Shown here: in pieces, positions 52,455 through 62,233 of the stretch
How positions within the stretch are numbered: the first letter of the stretch is position 1
How the letters are laid out: each line of letters starts with the position of its first letter
Origin: CALBPI01 sp038521865
GTDB taxonomy: Bacteria > Pseudomonadota > Gammaproteobacteria > Steroidobacterales > Woeseiaceae
Length of the DNA stretch: 64,000 nt
Assembly (NCBI GenBank): GCA_038521865.1
Contig: JBCBKO010000001.1
Coordinates: forward strand, 186,001-250,000
Reading direction: 5' to 3'
Notes under the pieces: generated by a model
The model's input: the letters and a program-made list of their open reading frames with translations, nothing else
What the model was told of the DNA's origin: nothing
Databases searched by the model: none
Translations under genes and position numbers: made by a program

Positions 52455-54144
52455 GTTCGAGCCGCGTGCGTCGCGCATGCGCGAGGTGCCAGAGCACACG
52501 CTATCCGAGCCCGACAGTTTGCTGGCCAACATTCTTGCGGCCAGAGGGGTGACGACCGATGCCGACCGTTCACTCGAGCTTGCCAATCTCGCACCGCTCA
52601 GCAAGTTGTCAGGGTTAATGGATGCGGCGGCGTTGATCGCCAAGCACCGGAATGGTCGTGTATTGGTTGTTGGTGACTTTGATGCCGATGGCGCAACAAG
52701 CACCGCTTTGATGTTGCGCTGCCTCTCAACGTTCGGTTTTGCCCACGTTGATTTTCTGGTGCCAAATCGCTTTGAGTTTGGTTATGGGTTGTCGGCGGAA
52801 CTAGTCGCCGTTGCTGAGCAGATGCAGCCCAGTCTGATCGTGACGGTAGACAACGGTATCTCCAGTGTTGCGGGCGTTGCAGCCGCGCGGCGAGCCGGTA
52901 TCGATGTGGTGGTAACCGATCACCATTTGCCCCCTGATGTCCTGCCCGACGCGAATGTGATCGTGAATCCGAACCTGGTCGGGGACCCCTATCCGAGCAA
53001 AATGCTTGCGGGTGTTGGTGTTGCGTTTGCTGTCATGTCGGCGGTTGCGCGAGTCCTCGACAACCCGTCACTGCACCGTGTGCCGGCGCAGTACCTCGAT
53101 CTTGTAGCGCTGGGAACGGTCGCCGACGTTGTCCCGCTCGACCGCAACAATCGAATTCTCGTCAATGCGGGGCTTGAGCGAATCAACGCAGGTCACTGTT
53201 GCGCCGGTATTGCCGCGCTGCTTTCTGTCGCCGGGCGCGATACGCGGAACGTTCGTGCGGCGGACTTTGGGTTCAGCGTCGCGCCACGACTGAATGCAGC
53301 TGGCCGGCTTGAGGATATGTCGCTCGGCATACGGTGCCTTGCTACCGACAACGCCGCTGAAGCGCGGCTGCTTGCGGAGCAGCTGCACAGCATCAATCTG
53401 CAGCGTCGCGATATTGAGTCGACCATGCAGGCCGAAGCTTTGGAGGCGATTGAGCTGAATGACACGTCGGCGCAAAGTTGTGAGGTGCTGTTTCGTCGGG
53501 ATTGGCACCAGGGCGTCGTGGGTCTGGTTGCGTCACGTATCAAGGACCGAGTACACCGGCCGGTGTTCGCCTTCGCGGTGGAATCGGCAGGCCAACTGAA
53601 GGGATCCGGGCGCTCGGTGCCAGGTGTGCATCTGCGCGACCTTCTGGCCGAGGTCGATCGCACGTCACCTGGCATCATCCTAAAATTCGGCGGGCATGCC
53701 ATGGCGGCCGGCTTAACGCTCGAAGACGACGCCATCGACGACTTCAAAGCGGCTTTGGATCGCGCGATGGATCGCTTGTATCCCGATTTCCGATTTGACC
53801 CTGCCTTTGAGATCGATGGCGGGTTGGAAGGCGATCGACTCAGTATCGAGTTTGCAGACCGTCTGGCGGCCCTCGGTCCGTGGGGACAACGATTCCCCGA
53901 GCCGCTTTTTGAAGGCACATTCACCGTCGATCAGGCGAGGGTCGTCGGATCAGGACACTTGAAATTGAACCTATCGCGTGACGGTCGACAGATCGACGGT
54001 ATCGCATTCGGGCAGGTGCGAGATACGTTGCCGGAACCCGGAGACCAGGTCGATATCGTCTATCGACTGGATATCAATGAATGGCAAGGCAGACGGCGCC
54101 CTCAGCTGTTGATCGAGCAGTGGCATCCCTCGATGACGTGTTAG
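52447..54144 (+). CDS. recJ: Single-stranded-DNA-specific exonuclease RecJ
   Basis: 565 residues. 5'-3' single-strand exonuclease in recombination and mismatch repair. DHH-family motifs: GDFDADG at 76-82, VDNG at about 134-137, DHH at 158-160. The DHHA1 domain has the GSGRSVPGVHLRDLL and FGGHAMAAGLTL motifs. The OB-fold follows to the end. The order recJ-prfB-lysS matches E. coli. Confidence 0.95.
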   Translation: MDEFEPRASRMREVPEHTLSEPDSLLANILAARGVTTDADRSLELANLAPLSKLSGLMDAAALIAKHRNGRVLVVGDFDADGATSTALMLRCLSTFGFAHVDFLVPNRFEFGYGLSAELVAVAEQMQPSLIVTVDNGISSVAGVAAARRAGIDVVVTDHHLPPDVLPDANVIVNPNLVGDPYPSKMLAGVGVAFAVMSAVARVLDNPSLHRVPAQYLDLVALGTVADVVPLDRNNRILVNAGLERINAGHCCAGIAALLSVAGRDTRNVRAADFGFSVAPRLNAAGRLEDMSLGIRCLATDNAAEARLLAEQLHSINLQRRDIESTMQAEALEAIELNDTSAQSCEVLFRRDWHQGVVGLVASRIKDRVHRPVFAFAVESAGQLKGSGRSVPGVHLRDLLAEVDRTSPGIILKFGGHAMAAGLTLEDDAIDDFKAALDRAMDRLYPDFRFDPAFEIDGGLEGDRLSIEFADRLAALGPWGQRFPEPLFEGTFTVDQARVVGSGHLKLNLSRDGRQIDGIAFGQVRDTLPEPGDQVDIVYRLDINEWQGRRRPQLLIEQWHPSMTC

Positions 54145-54175
54145 ACTCGCGCTCTTTTTTTGGCGGGCTTGAGCC

Positions 54176-55271
54176 ATGGAAACAAACCAGATCGAACAGA
54201 AAATCGAGAACTTGCGCGAACGATCGGAGTCGCTCAGGGGGTATCTTTGACTACGCTGAAAAGCGGGATCGTCTCGATGAGGTCAGTCGTGAACTGGAAG
54301 ATCCGGACGTTTGGAACGAACCTGAACGAGCGCAGCAGCTTGGGCAGGAGCGCAGCAGCCTCGAGTCTGTAGTCAGTGGGCTTGATCGAGTTGGTGGAGG
54401 TCTGGACGAGGCGCTAGAGCTGCTTGAGCTAGCCGCGGCCGAGGAAGATGCCGATACCGTGAGCGAGATTGAGAGTGATCTCGCTGCACTCGAGCAGATC
54501 GTCGCGGGTCTCGAATTCCGACGCATGTTTTCGGGCGAGCAAGACCCGGCTCCGGCATTTCTTGATATTCAATCAGGCGCTGGTGGAACAGAAGCACAGG
54601 ACTGGGCGAGTATGCTGTTGCGCATGTACCTGCGTTGGGCAGAGCAGCGAGGGTTTCGTGCCGAGGTCGTGGAGACGTCGGACGGCGAGGTCGCAGGCAT
54701 CAAGAGCGCTACAATTCGAGTAGAAGGCGAGTATGCATTCGGTTGGTTGCGTACCGAGACGGGTGTACATCGACTCGTGCGAAAGTCACCGTTTGATTCT
54801 GGCAACCGTCGTCATACGTCGTTTGCATCCGTTTTCGTGTCACCCGAGATCGATGACAGTTTCGAAATTGAGATCGACCCGTCCGACCTCAGAATCGATG
54901 TGTACCGTGCTAGCGGTGCCGGTGGCCAGCACGTGAACCGAACCGAGTCGGCAGTGAGAATCACCCATTTGCCGACCAACACAGTGGTGCAGTGCCAGAA
55001 TGATCGCTCCCAGCACAAGAACAAGGCAACGGCGATGAAGCAATTGCAATCCAAACTCTACGAGCTTGAGATGCTGAAGCGGCGGGGAGAGGCGCAAGCT
55101 GTGGAGGAAAGCAAAGCGGATGTTGGATGGGGTAGCCAGATCCGCTCATACGTACTGGATCAGTCACGCATTAAAGACCTGCGAACCGGTGTAGAGACCG
55201 GCAATACGCAAGCGGTCCTCGATGGTGCTCTGGATCCGTTCATCGAGGCCAGCCTGAAACAGGGTTTGTAA
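54176..55271 (+). CDS. prfB: Peptide chain release factor 2, with programmed +1 frameshift
   Basis: Two pieces: 24 codons from ATG 54176 to CTT 54245-54247, in-frame TGA at 54248-54250, then a +1 shift continuing at GAC 54249 to 55271; total 364 residues (E. coli 365). Domain features: GGTEAQDWASMLLRMY, the anticodon-like tripeptide SPF in VRKSPFDSGNRRHTSF, and the GGQ motif in ASGAGGQHVNRTESAV. Recognises UGA and UAA and releases the peptide. The first piece, starting METNQIEQKIENL, resembles the family's N-terminus. lysS follows after 2 bases. Confidence 0.95.
54236..54251 (+). promoter_or_regulatory. prfB programmed frameshift site
   Basis: AGGGGG TAT CTT TGA C: an internal Shine-Dalgarno (54236-54241) three bases before the slippery CTT (54245-54247) and the in-frame TGA followed by C. 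This is the same site as in E. coli prfB. Low RF2 slows termination at TGA and favours the shift, giving autoregulation. Confidence 0.96.
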
Positions 55272-55273
55272 AC

Positions 55274-56776
<1,503 letters not shown>

Positions 56777-56783
56777 GTCTCAC

Positions 56784-57605
56784 TCAGTCGAGCTGCACCA
56801 AGTCACGTCCATCGTCGAGCGTGAGTGCAGATCCGTCTGCGACAGGGTTGCAGACGGCACTAAGCACATGGCCGGCACTGCATACCACCGTGCCGACCTT
56901 ACTGCCATCAGCGAGTACGGTTTGCCCAGCACTGACGCCCAGGTGTCTGTCGGTGCGCACGCGCATCAGGCTCGCGCGCCGCTTCACCTGTCCGCGGTGT
57001 TCTGTTCGTGCAACGATTTCCTGGCCGGTGTAGCACCCTTTCGTGAAGCTGATGGCACCGACCTGATCGAGATTCAGCATATGCGGGGTGTATTGCGCAG
57101 AGCTGGCGAGTGGCAGGTCAAGTACACCCGCTGCAAGCCTGAGTTGTTGCCACCGTTCGTTAGCGACACAGACATAGCGATGTTGGTCGGATATTGCGAT
57201 CAGCTCTTCGTGTAACACGCCGACGCGCCAGCCGTTGGTGTCCTTGCGCCACATGGCGACCTCGTGGCCGGTGTTCTTTGCAAGCGAAGCATTCACCGAG
57301 AGCGTAGGGTGCAGGTCGAGTTGTACGTCCGCGCGAAGCCGATATTTAAGCAAATGCTCGACGAGCGCCTCTGCGACCTCGTGATGCAGGACCATGACGA
57401 TCTCATCGGGCTGCCACACCAGCGTCATTGTGGCGATCACTCGGCCCTTGGGGTCGCAGCAGGCGGCTGGCAGAGCGAGTTGTTCCGCGTTGAGAGCAGC
57501 TACGTCCTGTGTCAATTGTCCTTGCAGAAAGCTCAGGCGGTCTTTGCCCGAACACCGCACCAGGGCCAGCCAATAGCCGGGTAAGGGTGTGGTGTTGTTG
57601 TCCAT
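56784..57605 (-). CDS. ygfZ: Folate-binding protein YgfZ
   Basis: 273 residues from ATG 57605 (site CGGGACAG); a TTG at 57632 would add nine. A GcvT-like protein that uses tetrahydrofolate and supports maturation of certain [4Fe-4S] enzymes such as MiaB. The signature KGCYTGQE lies at about residue 190. Divergent from the sdh region; in E. coli ygfZ is likewise next to sdhE-ygfX (ygfY-ygfX), so this is a conserved neighbourhood with the Fe-S enzyme SdhB added. Confidence 0.9.
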   Translation of the reverse strand: MDNNTTPLPGYWLALVRCSGKDRLSFLQGQLTQDVAALNAEQLALPAACCDPKGRVIATMTLVWQPDEIVMVLHHEVAEALVEHLLKYRLRADVQLDLHPTLSVNASLAKNTGHEVAMWRKDTNGWRVGVLHEELIAISDQHRYVCVANERWQQLRLAAGVLDLPLASSAQYTPHMLNLDQVGAISFTKGCYTGQEIVARTEHRGQVKRRASLMRVRTDRHLGVSAGQTVLADGSKVGTVVCSAGHVLSAVCNPVADGSALTLDDGRDLVQLD

Positions 57606-57711
57606 ACTGTCCCGTTCTCTGGTTCTCCCCAACCCTTGCTATATTGCGTTGCTGACGAGTTCCTGTCGAGTATCTTCAGGTCGGTTTTGTGCTGCGCGTC
57701 ATTTGGGTGTC

Positions 57712-57720
57712 TGGCATAAT
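57712..57720 (+). promoter_or_regulatory. Extended -10 element before the sdhAF4-like gene
   Basis: TGG followed by CATAAT (57715-57720) is an extended -10 with 5 of 6 in the hexamer. A start about 7 bases downstream would fall at the ATG at 57728, giving a leaderless message. No convincing -35 at 17 bp. Confidence 0.35.
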
Positions 57721-57727
57721 TGACGTC

Positions 57728-57988
57728 ATGGAAAAGACGCTTGAGAACCGCGAAACGCTTGCGTCGGAATCCACGGATTCAACTGTGGATACCAACAACG
57801 CAAACGAGAATCAGCCGCAATTGTGGATACCTGAGGGTTCCTCGGAAAATCCCGGCAAACCAGCTGCTACAGCATCCACTGAAAGCGGCTCAGAAACGCT
57901 TCAACCAAAAGAAATCGGTGGGCGCGACGGCCCGGAGCCGACGCGCTTTGGTGATTGGGAGAAAAACGGGCGCTGCATCGATTTTTGA
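57728..57988 (+). CDS. DUF1674 (SdhAF4-like) succinate dehydrogenase assembly factor
   Basis: 86 residues from ATG 57728; a GTG at 57689 with AGG upstream would add 13. The N-terminal 50 residues are polar, Asn/Ser/Glu-rich and probably disordered. The C-terminal 25 hold the DUF1674 motif (EIGGRDGPEPTRFGDW, ending in GRCIDF) seen in mitochondrial SDHAF4, which protects and helps flavinylated SdhA assemble. Its place directly before sdhC supports the same role. No other family fits. Confidence 0.85.
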   Translation: MEKTLENRETLASESTDSTVDTNNANENQPQLWIPEGSSENPGKPAATASTESGSETLQPKEIGGRDGPEPTRFGDWEKNGRCIDF

Positions 57989-58001
57989 GCGCGCCGCAAA
58001 G

Positions 58002-58037
58002 GCATGAACGGGCGTAGGGGACAACGACCGCTCATGC
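58002..58037 (+). repeat. Imperfect inverted repeat upstream of sdhC
   Basis: Arms 58002-58014 and 58025-58037 pair over 13 bp with two mismatches (outer six bases GCATGA/TCATGC perfect) around a 10-base loop. It lies between the sdhAF4-like stop and sdhC start. No T-tract follows, so it is more likely an operator or RNA structure than a terminator. Confidence 0.5.
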
Positions 58038-58059
58038 AATGGAAAACTAAAATCGCAAA

Positions 58060-58440
58060 ATGAATACCAAGACGAGACCGCTCTCGCCGCATCTGTCGGC
58101 GTATAAATTTCGAATAACGTCAACACTATCGATCCTGCACCGAATGACCGGTGTGGCTTTGAGTGCCGGAACGTTGCTGTTTGTGGCGTGGCTCATCGCG
58201 ATCGCCTCCGGCGGTGAGAGTTACGATCAGTTCGGCGCAATCCTGGGTTCGATAATCGGCAAGGTTGTGATCGCTGGGTTTGTTTACGCGCTGTTTTATC
58301 ACCTCTCAAACGGTATCCGACATCTGTTCTGGGATGCGGGCAAAGGATTCGAGATGGAGCAGGCGACCCGTTCGGGTTGGGCGGTCGTGATTGTAAGTGC
58401 GGCCGCGACCGCACTGACTTGGTACGCAACACTGATATAG
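58060..58440 (+). CDS. sdhC: Succinate dehydrogenase cytochrome b556 subunit SdhC
   Basis: 126 residues with three membrane helices. The N-terminus RPLSPHLSAYKF and STLSILHRMTGVAL are typical. The heme-ligand His lies in YHLSNGIRHLFWD. Together with SdhD it anchors the complex, binds heme b and reduces ubiquinone. ATG 58060 begins the sdhCDAB run; spacing to sdhD is 9 bases. Confidence 0.94.
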   Translation: MNTKTRPLSPHLSAYKFRITSTLSILHRMTGVALSAGTLLFVAWLIAIASGGESYDQFGAILGSIIGKVVIAGFVYALFYHLSNGIRHLFWDAGKGFEMEQATRSGWAVVIVSAAATALTWYATLI

Positions 58441-58449
58441 GAGCCGGCG

Positions 58450-58827
58450 ATGTCATTGAAATCACCCATTGGCCGCGTTTTGGGGCTCGGATCGGCCAAA
58501 GAAGGTACGGAGCACTGGTGGCACCAGCGCCTGACCGCGGTTGCCATGATTCCGCTGACGCTGTGGTTTGTGGCGGCAATGGCGCTGTTGCCGGATTACT
58601 CGTACGAGACAGCACGTGCGTTCGTCGCGGCGCCGATCAATTCGGTGCTCTTGCTCTTGCTTATCGGCACGCTGTTGTTTCATTCGGCACTCGGCACGCA
58701 GGTCGTGATCGAGGACTACATCCGGGGCGGCACGAAACTTGTCACCTTGGTATTGACCCGTTTTGCTTACGTGGCGCTGGCAGTGGCTGCCGTGTTCGCC
58801 ATTCTGAAGATTTCGCTGGGTAGCTAA
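58450..58827 (+). CDS. sdhD: Succinate dehydrogenase membrane anchor subunit SdhD
   Basis: 125 residues with three membrane helices. GLGSAKEGTEHWWHQRLTAVAM is the usual SdhD start (two blocks) and HSALGTQVVIEDYI carries the second heme ligand and quinone-site residues. Located between sdhC and sdhA with very short gaps, indicating one operon. Confidence 0.93.
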   Translation: MSLKSPIGRVLGLGSAKEGTEHWWHQRLTAVAMIPLTLWFVAAMALLPDYSYETARAFVAAPINSVLLLLLIGTLLFHSALGTQVVIEDYIRGGTKLVTLVLTRFAYVALAVAAVFAILKISLGS

Positions 58828-58830
58828 TTT

Positions 58831-60618
58831 ATGACCGCTGAATACGAATTTCAGGACCACACTTATGACGTTGTCGTCGTCGGTGCCGGTGGCGCTGGAC
58901 TCCGCGCCACCTTCGGATTGGCCGAGGCCGGATTTACAACGGCTTGCGTCACGAAGGTATTTCCGACCCGAAGCCATACGGTAGCCGCGCAAGGTGGCAT
59001 CAGCGCGGCACTCGGCAACATGGGCGAGGATGACTGGCGCTGGCACATGTATGACACCGTTAAGGGCGCAGACTGGCTAGGCGATCAGGATGCCATCGAG
59101 TACATGTGCAAAGAGGCACCTAAGGCGGTTATCGAGCTCGAACACTACGGCGTCCCGTTCTCGCGGACCGAAGCGGGCAAGATTTATCAGCGGCCGTTTG
59201 GCGGCATGACCACGCATTTCGGTGAGGGAACTGCGCAGCGCACATGCGCCGCAGCGGATCGCACCGGACATGCGATGTTGCACACGCTCTACCAGCAATC
59301 TCTGAAGCACGACGCGGAGTTCTTCATTGAATATTTCGCCATCGATCTGATCATGGTCGATGGCGAGTGTCGCGGGATCGTTGCGTTGAATCTGGCCGAC
59401 GGCACGTTGCACCGATTCCGGGCGGCGAAAGTGATTCTGGCGACCGGTGGGTACGGCCGGGCTTATTTCTCTTGCACCTCCGCGCACACCTGTACGGGCG
59501 ACGGCGGTGGCATGGTGGCCAGAGCTGGTTTGCCGCTGCAGGATATGGAATTCGTTCAGTTCCATCCGACTGGAATTTACGGTGCGGGCTGTTTGATCAC
59601 GGAAGGCTCGCGTGGCGAGGGCGGATACCTGACCAACTCCGAAGGCGAGCGTTTCATGGAACGATACGCACCCAACGCGAAAGATCTGGCATCGCGCGAT
59701 GTAGTCAGCCGTTCTATGACGGTTGAAATTCAGGAAGGGCGAGGTGTTGGGCCCGAACAGGACCACATCCATCTGCATCTCGAACACCTCGGGCCGGAGG
59801 TGATCGATGAGCGGCTGCCGGGCATCGCCGAAACCGCTCGCATCTTCGCTGGCGTTGACGTCAACAAGGACCCGATCCCGGTATTGCCAACTGTGCACTA
59901 CAACATGGGTGGCATCCCGACCGACTATCGCGGTCAGGTGGTCACGCTCAAGGACGGCGATCCGGAACACGTAGTCCCTGGGCTGATGGCCATTGGTGAG
60001 GCAGGTTGTGTATCGGTGCACGGTGCCAACCGTCTTGGCTCGAACTCGCTTCTGGATCTTGTGGTGTTCGGACGCGGTGCTGCACGATTCTGTGCCGAGA
60101 CCATGAAACCAGGCGCCGCGCAACCGGAACTGGCGGCGAGCGCCGGCGACTACGCCGTATCTCGATTGGACAAGCTGCGTCATGCAGACGGTGAGCGCGG
60201 TACGGCCGAAATCCGTTTGGAAATGCAGAAGACGATGCAGCGCCATGCAGCCGTGTTCCGCACGGAGTCGCTCCTTCAAGAAGGCATCGAGAAGATGAAG
60301 GCGACGGCGGCCAGCATCGAACAGGTCAAGGTGGCCGATCGTTCGCTGATCTGGAATACAGACTTGATCGAGACGATGGAGCTTGAGAATCTCATGATCA
60401 ATGCGATGTCGACGGTCTGCTCTGCTGAAAATCGCCACGAGAGTCGTGGTGCACAGGCGCGAGAGGATTATCCGGATCGCGATGACGACAACTGGATGAA
60501 GCACACGCTCGCCTGGACTGACGAAGATTATGGTATCTCGATCGATTATCGCCCGGTACACAGCCAGACGTTGACCGATGAGGTGGAGGCGATTCCACCT
60601 AAAGCGAGAACTTACTAG
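58831..60618 (+). CDS. sdhA: Succinate dehydrogenase flavoprotein subunit SdhA
   Basis: 595 residues (E. coli 588). Oxidises succinate to fumarate with covalently bound FAD. The dinucleotide motif VVVGAGGAGL is at about 15-24, the FAD-attachment His at about 49 (TRSHTVAAQGG), and the active-site region carries HPTGIYGAG and the Arg-containing GSRGEGGYL. The capping and C-terminal helical domains are complete, ending with the usual RTY. Two candidate flavinylation factors flank the operon. Confidence 0.97.
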   Translation: MTAEYEFQDHTYDVVVVGAGGAGLRATFGLAEAGFTTACVTKVFPTRSHTVAAQGGISAALGNMGEDDWRWHMYDTVKGADWLGDQDAIEYMCKEAPKAVIELEHYGVPFSRTEAGKIYQRPFGGMTTHFGEGTAQRTCAAADRTGHAMLHTLYQQSLKHDAEFFIEYFAIDLIMVDGECRGIVALNLADGTLHRFRAAKVILATGGYGRAYFSCTSAHTCTGDGGGMVARAGLPLQDMEFVQFHPTGIYGAGCLITEGSRGEGGYLTNSEGERFMERYAPNAKDLASRDVVSRSMTVEIQEGRGVGPEQDHIHLHLEHLGPEVIDERLPGIAETARIFAGVDVNKDPIPVLPTVHYNMGGIPTDYRGQVVTLKDGDPEHVVPGLMAIGEAGCVSVHGANRLGSNSLLDLVVFGRGAARFCAETMKPGAAQPELAASAGDYAVSRLDKLRHADGERGTAEIRLEMQKTMQRHAAVFRTESLLQEGIEKMKATAASIEQVKVADRSLIWNTDLIETMELENLMINAMSTVCSAENRHESRGAQAREDYPDRDDDNWMKHTLAWTDEDYGISIDYRPVHSQTLTDEVEAIPPKARTY

Positions 60619-60650
60619 GAGACCGCGGTTACGCGACCGAGGAGCACGAC

Positions 60651-61433
60651 ATGGCAGAGTTTCGACTACCGAAGAACAGCCGCCCAACAGAGGGCCGTCA
60701 TTTCCCAGCACCGGAGGGCGCTACGAATGTCCGCCGTTACGTCATCTATCGATACGATCCGGACAAAGACGCTGCGCCTCGCATGGACACCTACGATGTC
60801 GACTCCGACACGTGCGGACCGATGGTTCTCGATGCGTTGATCAAGATTAAGAATGAGATTGATCCGACGTTGACGTTTCGTCGTTCCTGTCGCGAAGGGA
60901 TTTGCGGATCCTGCGCTATGAACGTGGGCGGGGGAAATACCCTCGCTTGTATCAAGGCAGCTGAAGACATCGGTGATGAAGTTCGGATTTACCCGTTGCC
61001 GCACATGCCTGTCATCAAAGACCTTGTGCCTGACCTCACCAATTTTTACGCACAGTACGCCTCGATCAAGCCGTGGCTGCAGTCCAAAACACCGCCGCCG
61101 CCGGACTCTGAGCGGTTGCAGACGAAAGAAGATCAGGAGCTGATCAACGAGCCGTCAGCATGTATTTTGTGCGCATGCTGCTCGACAAGCTGCCCGAGCT
61201 ACTGGTGGAACAGCGATCGGTATTTGGGGCCGGCTGCCCTGTTGGCGTCCTATCGTTGGTTGGTCGACAGCCGCGACGATGCGACCGGAGACCGACTTGA
61301 CCATCTTGAGGATCCGTTCCGTTTGTATCGTTGCCACACGATCATGAACTGCACCCAGACCTGTCCCAAAGGCCTGAATCCGGCGAAGGCTATCGCTGAG
61401 ACCAAGAAGATGATGGCCAAGCGCCGTCATTGA
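60651..61433 (+). CDS. sdhB: Succinate dehydrogenase iron-sulfur subunit SdhB
   Basis: 260 residues (E. coli 238). The N-terminal ferredoxin domain has the [2Fe-2S] cysteines in CREGICGSC plus a later Cys. The C-terminal domain holds the [4Fe-4S] cysteines in CILCACC and the [3Fe-4S] cysteines in CHTIMNCTQTCPKGLNP. The first 25 residues are a polar extension. Transfers electrons from SdhA to the membrane quinone. Thirty-two bases after sdhA. Confidence 0.97.
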   Translation: MAEFRLPKNSRPTEGRHFPAPEGATNVRRYVIYRYDPDKDAAPRMDTYDVDSDTCGPMVLDALIKIKNEIDPTLTFRRSCREGICGSCAMNVGGGNTLACIKAAEDIGDEVRIYPLPHMPVIKDLVPDLTNFYAQYASIKPWLQSKTPPPPDSERLQTKEDQELINEPSACILCACCSTSCPSYWWNSDRYLGPAALLASYRWLVDSRDDATGDRLDHLEDPFRLYRCHTIMNCTQTCPKGLNPAKAIAETKKMMAKRRH

Positions 61434-61440
61434 GTTTGGT

Positions 61441-61701
61441 TTGGATGTGAACTTAAAGGCACTGCGCTGGCGTTGCCGGCGCGGCATGCGCGAGCTCGAT
61501 CAGCTGCTGCTTGCGTTTCTTGAGCAGCGGTATGAGTCGGCCGATTCTGCGCGACAGGCCGAATTTGTTGCGTTGCTCGAGGCTCAGGATCCTGAGATTT
61601 ATGCGTATTTAGTGAAAGGCGTGATTCCGGACTCGGAGTCCACCGCTGCACTGGTACGCGACATTCTTGATAACGCTTGTTCCTCTTCGATTCGCACGTG
61701 A
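61441..61701 (+). CDS. sdhE: FAD assembly factor SdhE
   Basis: 86 residues; TTG 61441 or GTG 61447 start. The defining RGMRELD motif is at about 14-20, in which Gly and the acidic residues are needed for SdhA flavinylation. The rest is the small five-helix fold (DQLLLAFLEQRY, LLEAQDPEIYAYL). Seven bases after sdhB, so it is part of the sdh operon, unlike E. coli where it is separate. Overlaps the next gene by 35 bases. Confidence 0.93.
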   Translation: MDVNLKALRWRCRRGMRELDQLLLAFLEQRYESADSARQAEFVALLEAQDPEIYAYLVKGVIPDSESTAALVRDILDNACSSSIRT

Positions 61702-62098
61702 ACTCGGTCTCACACTGATTTGGATGTGGCTGTCCGTGCTCGGCGTCGCGATAGTGATTCAAGCGCCTGCCGCTTTGGAGCGGAGTCTTGTGCTCGCAAC
61801 CTTGTTCGTGCTGACACTGGTCGAGTGTTGGGTCACGCTCCGCCAGCCTGAGCCACCTACCGGCCTGGTCTTCGATCACGACAAGTGGTCAGCGTTGTTC
61901 GCCGAAGGGACCCAGCCCGTCGGCGCCTTTATGCATTCAAACTCCAGCTTATTCGGGAGTTTTGCAGTCCTCGATCTGGGTGTTGAGGGTCGAAAAGTGC
62001 GCTGTTACCTGCTCAAAAGTCAAAATTCCGGATCATGGTGTGCATTGCAGCATCAGTGGGGTTTACGCAGACTCGCTGAATCAAAACGGAATCTGTAG
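61667..62098 (+). CDS. YgfX-like membrane protein
   Basis: 143 residues from TTG 61667. Two adjacent hydrophobic segments in the first 50 residues (IWMWLSVLGVAIVI and LVLATLFVLTLVECW), then a soluble C-terminal domain. The pattern and its place directly after sdhE match YgfX (also called CptA). The toxin-antitoxin interpretation of ygfYX in E. coli is disputed. The 35-base overlap with sdhE suggests coupled translation. Sequence similarity is weak by eye, so the name rests mainly on synteny and topology. Confidence 0.65.
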   Translation: MITLVPLRFARELGLTLIWMWLSVLGVAIVIQAPAALERSLVLATLFVLTLVECWVTLRQPEPPTGLVFDHDKWSALFAEGTQPVGAFMHSNSSLFGSFAVLDLGVEGRKVRCYLLKSQNSGSWCALQHQWGLRRLAESKRNL

Positions 62099-62164
62099 TA
62101 AATTCAGGGTGATAGAGCTCCTGAATAATCGCTGAGGACGATCGAGGTTTCGAAAATAGCCGCA

Positions 62165-62191
62165 GAACTTTCGTTCTCACGGTAGGTCATA
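62165..62191 (+). promoter_or_regulatory. Candidate sigma-E autoregulatory promoter of rpoE
   Basis: GAACTT (62165-62170), exactly 16 bp, then TCATA (62187-62191). The -35 is a perfect core match to the RpoE/AlgU consensus; the -10 keeps TC and the final A. A start near 62198 gives a leader of about 36 nt with GGAAAGAGG before the rpoE ATG. Autoregulation by RpoE is well established in E. coli and Pseudomonas. Confidence 0.65.
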
Positions 62192-62233
62192 GACATGGGC
62201 GGGTGAACCGCCGCTGGAAAGAGGCATGCCCGT

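Noticed and set aside
54150..54175. T-rich run between recJ and prfB as a terminator
   Set aside because: There are seven Ts but no stem of any strength before them, and prfB follows at once.
59077..60711. 544-codon open frame on the minus strand opposite sdhA
   Set aside because: It lies antisense to a complete, highly conserved SdhA. Its sequence has no recognisable domain and is rich in His/Arg as expected from a shadow frame.
61441..62098. SdhE-YgfX as a toxin-antitoxin system
   Set aside because: The RGMRELD motif and position in the sdh operon support the FAD assembly role; the CptBA toxin interpretation is disputed.
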